From: Arenicola marina
Taxonomy: Eukaryota; Annelida; Polychaeta; Arenicolidae
Length of the DNA stretch: 64,000 nucleotides
Direction of reading: 5' to 3'
Assembly (NCBI GenBank): GCA_964019135.1
Contig: OZ025256.1
Span: 23,939,911-24,003,910, forward strand
A program made the translations under genes and the position numbers. This document shows positions 57,101 through 63,100 of this stretch, one piece after another. The notes under the pieces are model-generated. The model was given only the letters and a program-made list of their open reading frames with translations, was not told where the DNA came from and did not search any database. Each line of letters opens with the position of its first letter. Position 1 is the stretch's first letter.

Positions 57101-60100
57101 TTCCGCGGGCGGCGGGAGTGTGGGGGGTGTGGGGGGAGTGGGGGTCGCCGAGGGGAGTCTCCTCTCCATGTCTGCCACGAAACAGGAAGACAAGGACCGC
57201 CGCCAGAGCGCGCTGGCCATCCTCAAGCTGCTCTGTGACAACCCCAGGCTACAGGGCCAGCTCCTGTCACTGCTGACGGCCAGGTAGGTCTGTCTGAGGC
57301 TGCTCTGTGACAACCCCAGGCTACAGGGCCAGCTCCTGTCACTGCTGACGGCCAGGTAGGTCTGTCTGAGGCTGCTCTGTGACAACCCCAGGCTACAGGG
57401 CCAGCTCCTGTCACTGCTGACGGCCAGGTAGGTCTGTCTGAGACTGCTCTGTGACAACCCCAGGCTACAGGGCCAGCTCCTGTCACTGCTGACGGCCAGG
57501 TAGGTCTGTCTGAGACTGCTCTGTGACAACCCCAGGCTACAGGGCCAGCTCCTGTCACTGCTGACGGCCAGGTAGGTCTGTCTGAGGCTGCTCTGTGACA
57601 ACCCCAGGCTACAGGGCCAGCTCCTGTCACTGCTGACGGCCAGGTAGGTCTGTCTGAGGCTGCTCTGTGACAACCCCAGGCTACAGGGCCAGCTCCTGTC
57701 ACTGCTGACGGCCAGGTAGGTCTGTCTGAGGCTGCTCTGTGACAACCCCAGGCTACAGGGCCAGCCTCTGTCACTGCTGACGGCCAGGTAGGTCTGTCTG
57801 AGGCTGCTCTGTGACAACCACAGGCTGCAGGGCCAGCTCCTGTCACTGCTGACGGCCAGGTAGGTCTGTCTGAGGCTGCTCTGTGACAACCCCAGGCTAC
57901 AGGGCCAGCTCATGTCACTGCTGACGGCCAGGTAATTTTGTCTGAGGCTGCTCTGTGACAACCCCAGGCTACAGGGCCAGCTCCTGTCACTGCTGACGGC
58001 CAGGTAGGTCTGTCAGAGGCTGCTCTGTGACAACCCCAGGTTACAGGGCCAGCTCCTGTCACTGCTGACGGCCAGGTAGGTCTGTCTGAGGCTGCTCTGT
58101 GACAACCCCAGGCTACAGGGCCAGCTCCTGTCACTGCTGACGGCCAGGTAGGTCTGTCTGAGGCTGCTCTGTGACAACCCCAGGCTACAGGGCCAGCTCC
58201 TGTCACTGCTGACGGCCAGGTACGTCTGTCTGAGGCTGCTCTGTGACAACCCCAGGCTACAGGGCCAGCTCCTGTCACTGCTGACGGCCAGGTAGGTATG
58301 TCTGAGGCTGCTCTGTGACAACCCCAGGCTACAGGGCCAGCTCCTGTCACGGCTGACGGCCAGGTAGGTCTGTCTGAGGCTGCTCTGTGACAACCCCAGG
58401 CTACAGGGCCAGCTCCTGTCACTGCTGACGGCCAGGTAGGTCTGTCTGAGACTGCTCTGTGACAACCCCAGGCTACAGGGCTAGCTCCTGTCACGGCTGA
58501 CGGCCAGGTAGGTCTGTCAGAGGCTGCTCTGTGACAACCCCAGGCTACAGGACCAGCTCATGTCACTGCTGACGGCCAGGTAGGTCTGTCAGGGGCTGCT
58601 CTGTGACAACCCCAGGCTACAGGGCCAGCTCATGTCACTGCTGACGGCCAGGTAGGTCTGTCTGAGGCTGCTCTGTGACAACCCCAGGCTACAGGGCCAG
58701 CTCATGTCACTGCTGACGGCCAGGTAGGTCTGTCTGAGGCTGCTCTGTGACAACCCTAGGCTACAGGGCCAGCTCTTGTCACTGCTGACGGCCAGGTAGG
58801 TCTGTCTGAGGCTGCTCTGTGACAACCCCAGGCTACAGGGCCAGCTCCTGTCACTGCTGACGGCCAGGTAGGTCTGTCAGAGGCTGCTCTGTGACAACCC
58901 CAGGCTACAGGGCCAGCTCATGTCACTGCTGACGGCCAGGTAGGTCTGTCTGAGGCTGCTCTGTGACAACCCCAGGCTACAGGGCCAGCTCCTGTCACTG
59001 CTGACGGCCAGGTAGGTCTGTCTGAGGCTGCTCTGTGACAACCCCAGGCTACAGGGCCAGCTCCTGTCACTGCTGACGGCCAGTTAGGTCTGTCTGAGGC
59101 TGCTCTGTGACAACCCCAGGCTACAGGGCCAGCTCATGTCACTGCTGACGGCCAGGTAGTTATGTCTGAGGCTGCTCTGTGACAACCCCAGGCTACAGGG
59201 CCAGCTCCTGTCACTGCTGACGGCCAGGTAGGTCTGTCTGAGGCTGCTCTGTGACAACCCCAGGCTACAGGGCCAGCTCCTGTCACTGCTGACGGCCAGG
59301 TAGGTCTGTCTGAGGCTGCTCTGTGACAACCCCAGGCTACAGGGCCAGCTCCTGTCACTGCTGACGGCCAGGTAGGTCTGTCAGAGGCTGCTATGTGACA
59401 ACCCCAGGCTACAGGGCCAGCTCCTGTCACTGCTGACGGCCAGGTAGGTCTGTCTGAGGCTGCTCTGTGACAACCCCAGGCTACAGGGCCAGCTCCTGTC
59501 ACTGCTGACGGCCAGGTAGGTCTGTCTGAGACTGCTCTGTGACAACCCCAGGCTACAGGGCCAGCTCCTGTCACTGCTGACGGCCAGGTAGACTGGAGAA
59601 AGCACAAGGCGTAGAACTCCCTTATATGATGATCCGTGAACGTAAATAATCTTGAAGGCTTTGTTCTACAGTAGGTTGCTATCACAATATGCCCCACGTC
59701 GGTGTGGCTTAGCCTATTGTAGGTTGCTATCACAATATGCCCCACGTCGGTGTGGCTTAGCCTACTGTACGTTGCTATCACAATATGCCCCACGTCGGTG
59801 TGGCTTAGCCTACTGTAGGTTGCTATCACAATATGCCCCCCGTCGGTGTGGCTTAGCCTACAGTAGGTTGCTATCACAATATGCCCCACGTCGGTGTGGC
59901 TTAGCCTGCAGTAGGTGGCTATCACAATATGCCCCACGTCGGTGTGGCTTAGCCTGCAGTAGGTTGCTATCACAATATGCCCCACGTCGGTGTGGCTTAG
60001 CCTGCAGTAGGTGGCTATCACAATATGCCCCACGTCGGTGTAGCTTAGCCTACTGTACGTTGCTATCACAATATGCCCCACGTCGGTGTGGCTTAGCCTA

Positions 60101-63100
60101 CTGTACGTTGCTATCACAATATGCCCCACGTCGGTGTGGCTTAGCCTACTGTAGGTTGCTATCACAATATGCCCCACGTCGGTGTAGCTTAGCCTACTGT
60201 ACGTTGCTATCACAATATGTCCCACGTCGGTGTGGCTTAGCCTACTGTACGTTGCTATCACAATATGCCCCACGTCGGTGTGGCTTAGCCTACTGTACGT
60301 TGCTATCACAATATGTCCCACGTCGGTGTGGCTTAGCCTACTGTACGTTGCTATCACAATATGCCCCACGTCGGTGTGGCTTAGCCTATTGTAGGTTGCT
60401 ATCACAATATGCCCCACGTCGGTGTGGCTTAGCCTACTGTACGTTGCTATCACAATATGCCCCACGTCGGTGTGGCTTAGCCTACTGTACGTTGCTATCA
60501 CAATATGCCCCACGTCGGTGTGGCTTAGCCTACTGTACGTTGCTATCACAATATGCCCCACGTCGGTGTGGCTTAGCCTACTGTACGTTGCTATCACAAT
60601 ATGCCCCACGTCGGTGTGGCTTAGGATCCGATCACTTCCTAGTATTTCGTGAGCCACCTGAGAGCCTAACGGCACGTGGGTCGGTGGTTCGATCCCCGCT
60701 GTGGCCATGTCTGTGTGGTCGCAGGATAAAGATCCCATGTCCTTCTTTGCAAAGAGTAGGGGGTTACCCCCGGGGACATGGCTCCACTCTCCCTTCTTTC
60801 CCCCATTGACGCGATATGACCAAAGTGGTTAAAGTGTACTGAACATACAACCAACCGACCAACCTTGTATTTCGTGGTCTCTGACCTCTAATATATGATA
60901 ATGTTTAACGTGAAACACAAATACTGAATCCGGTCGTGTCCCCCCCTCCCCCCCACCCCGCCCTCTGACCTATATACTGATGTCGAATGGGTTTCTCACA
61001 CAGAAACGCCGAGGGTTGCACACCCTTCATGCAGTCTGTGTGCGCACGCACCTACCCCGTCGCTCTCTTCCTGCTGGACACCGCCAAGCGCGTTGCCATG
61101 GGCGACAGGCAGGAAGTGGACAAGGAGGCGTTGATGTCGATGTTGTACCCGCCGGGTTCGAACCTCGACAACTCTCCGCTCCACGTCCTGTGCTGTAACG
61201 ACTCCTGTAGCTTCACCTGGACTGGCGACGAACACATCAACCAGGTAACGATGACAACACACGGCCTTTTATCCACCGGAATTGACAGGCGTTTCTCGGG
61301 TCATATTTATACAGAAAGAAGAAGCTTTGTAGGCTGTTATCACTAGGACCTGGCTTTGTAGGCTGTTATCACTAGGACCTGGCTCTGTAGGCTGCTATCA
61401 CTAGGACCTGGGTCTGTAGGCTGCTATCACTAGGACCTGGCTCTGTAGGCTGTTATCACTAGGACCTGGGTCTGTAGGCTGTTATCACTAGGAACTGGGT
61501 CTGTAGGCTGCTATCACTAGGACCTGGGTCTGTAGGCTGCTATCACTAGGACCTGGCTCTGTAGGCTGCTATCACAGTGCCCTGGTTCTGTAGGCTGCTA
61601 TCACAATGCCCTGATTCTGTAGGCTGCTATCACAGTGCCCTGGTTCTGTAGGCTGCTATCACAATGCCCTGATTCTGTAGGCTGCTATCACAATGCCCTG
61701 GTTTAAAGGCTGCTATCACTAGGACCTGGTTCCGTAGGCTGCTATCACAATGCCCTGATTCTGTAGGTTGCTATCACAGTGCCCTGGTTCTGTAGGCTGC
61801 TATCACAATGCCCTGATTCTGTAGGCTGCTATCACAATGCCCTGGTTTAAAGGCTGCTATCACTAGGACCTGGTTCTGTAGGCTGCTATCACAATGTCCT
61901 GGTTCTGTAGGCTGCTATCACAATGCCCTGGTTCTGTAGGCTGCTATCACAATGCCCGGGTTCTTTAGGCTGCTATCACTATGCCCTGGTTCTGTAGGCT
62001 GCTATCACAATGCCCTGGTTCTGTAGGCTGCTATCACAATGTCCTGGTTCTGTAGGCTGCTATCACAATGCCCTGGTTCTGTAGGCTGCTATCACAATGC
62101 CCGGGTTCTTTAGGCTGCTATCACTATGCCCTGGTTCTGTAGGCTGCTATCACAATGCCCTGGTTCTGTAGGTTTCTATCACAATGCCCTGATTCTCTAG
62201 GCTGCTATCACAATGCCCTGGTTCTGTAGGCTGCTATCACAATGCCCTGATTCTGTAGGCTGCTATCACAATGCCCTGATTTTGTAGGCTGCTATCACAA
62301 TGACCTGGTTCTGTAGGCTGCTATTACAATGCCCTGGTTCTGTAGGTTGCTATCACAATGACCTGGTTCTGTAGGCTGCTATCACTAGGACCTGGTTCTT
62401 TAGGCTGCTATCACAATGCCCTGGTTTTGTAGGCTGCTATCACAATGCCCTGGTTCTGTAGGCTGCCATCACAATGCCCTGGTTCTGTAGGTTGCTATTA
62501 CAATGCCCTGGTTCTGTAGGCTGCTATCACAATGCCCTGGTTCTGTAGGCTGCTATCACAATGCCCTGGTTCTGTAGGCTGCTATCACAATCAGTAGGCT
62601 GCTATCACAATGCCCTGGTTTTGTAGGCTGCCATCACAATGCCCGGGTTCTGTAGGCTGCTATCACAATGCCCGGGTTCTGTAGGCTGCTATCACTAGGA
62701 CCTGGTTCTGTAGGCTGCTATCACAATGCCCTGTTTCTCCTCAGGACATCTTCGAGTGTCGGACGTGTGGTCTGGTGGGGACGCTGTGCTGCTGTACGGA
62801 GTGCGCCAAGGTCTGCCACAAGGGACACGACTGCAAGTAAGTGAGACGCACAGACAGACAGACGGCTACAGCCGTGGTTACTGTCATATAATCCTTCCAC
62901 TCACTGATCAACATGTTGTAAGCCTCACGGCAAGTGGATCTGCTAGATATTGGTTGTGCATGCATTGTATAGTGACTACCCGGTTGGAGTGTGCACGTGC
63001 GCTGTCGTTTCCATGACTACACACATGCGCGCTGGTGACCCATGTGTTGACTGCCCGTCTCCATGCGTTCGCTGACTGTAGCCATGGTTACCCTGTTTTT

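Noticed and set aside
56984..60738. Minus-strand open frames of 194-534 codons over the 72- and 48-bp arrays
   Set aside because: Repeat lengths are multiples of three. The frames change repeat family mid-way (at ~59600) and lie antisense to a verified UBR5 exon.
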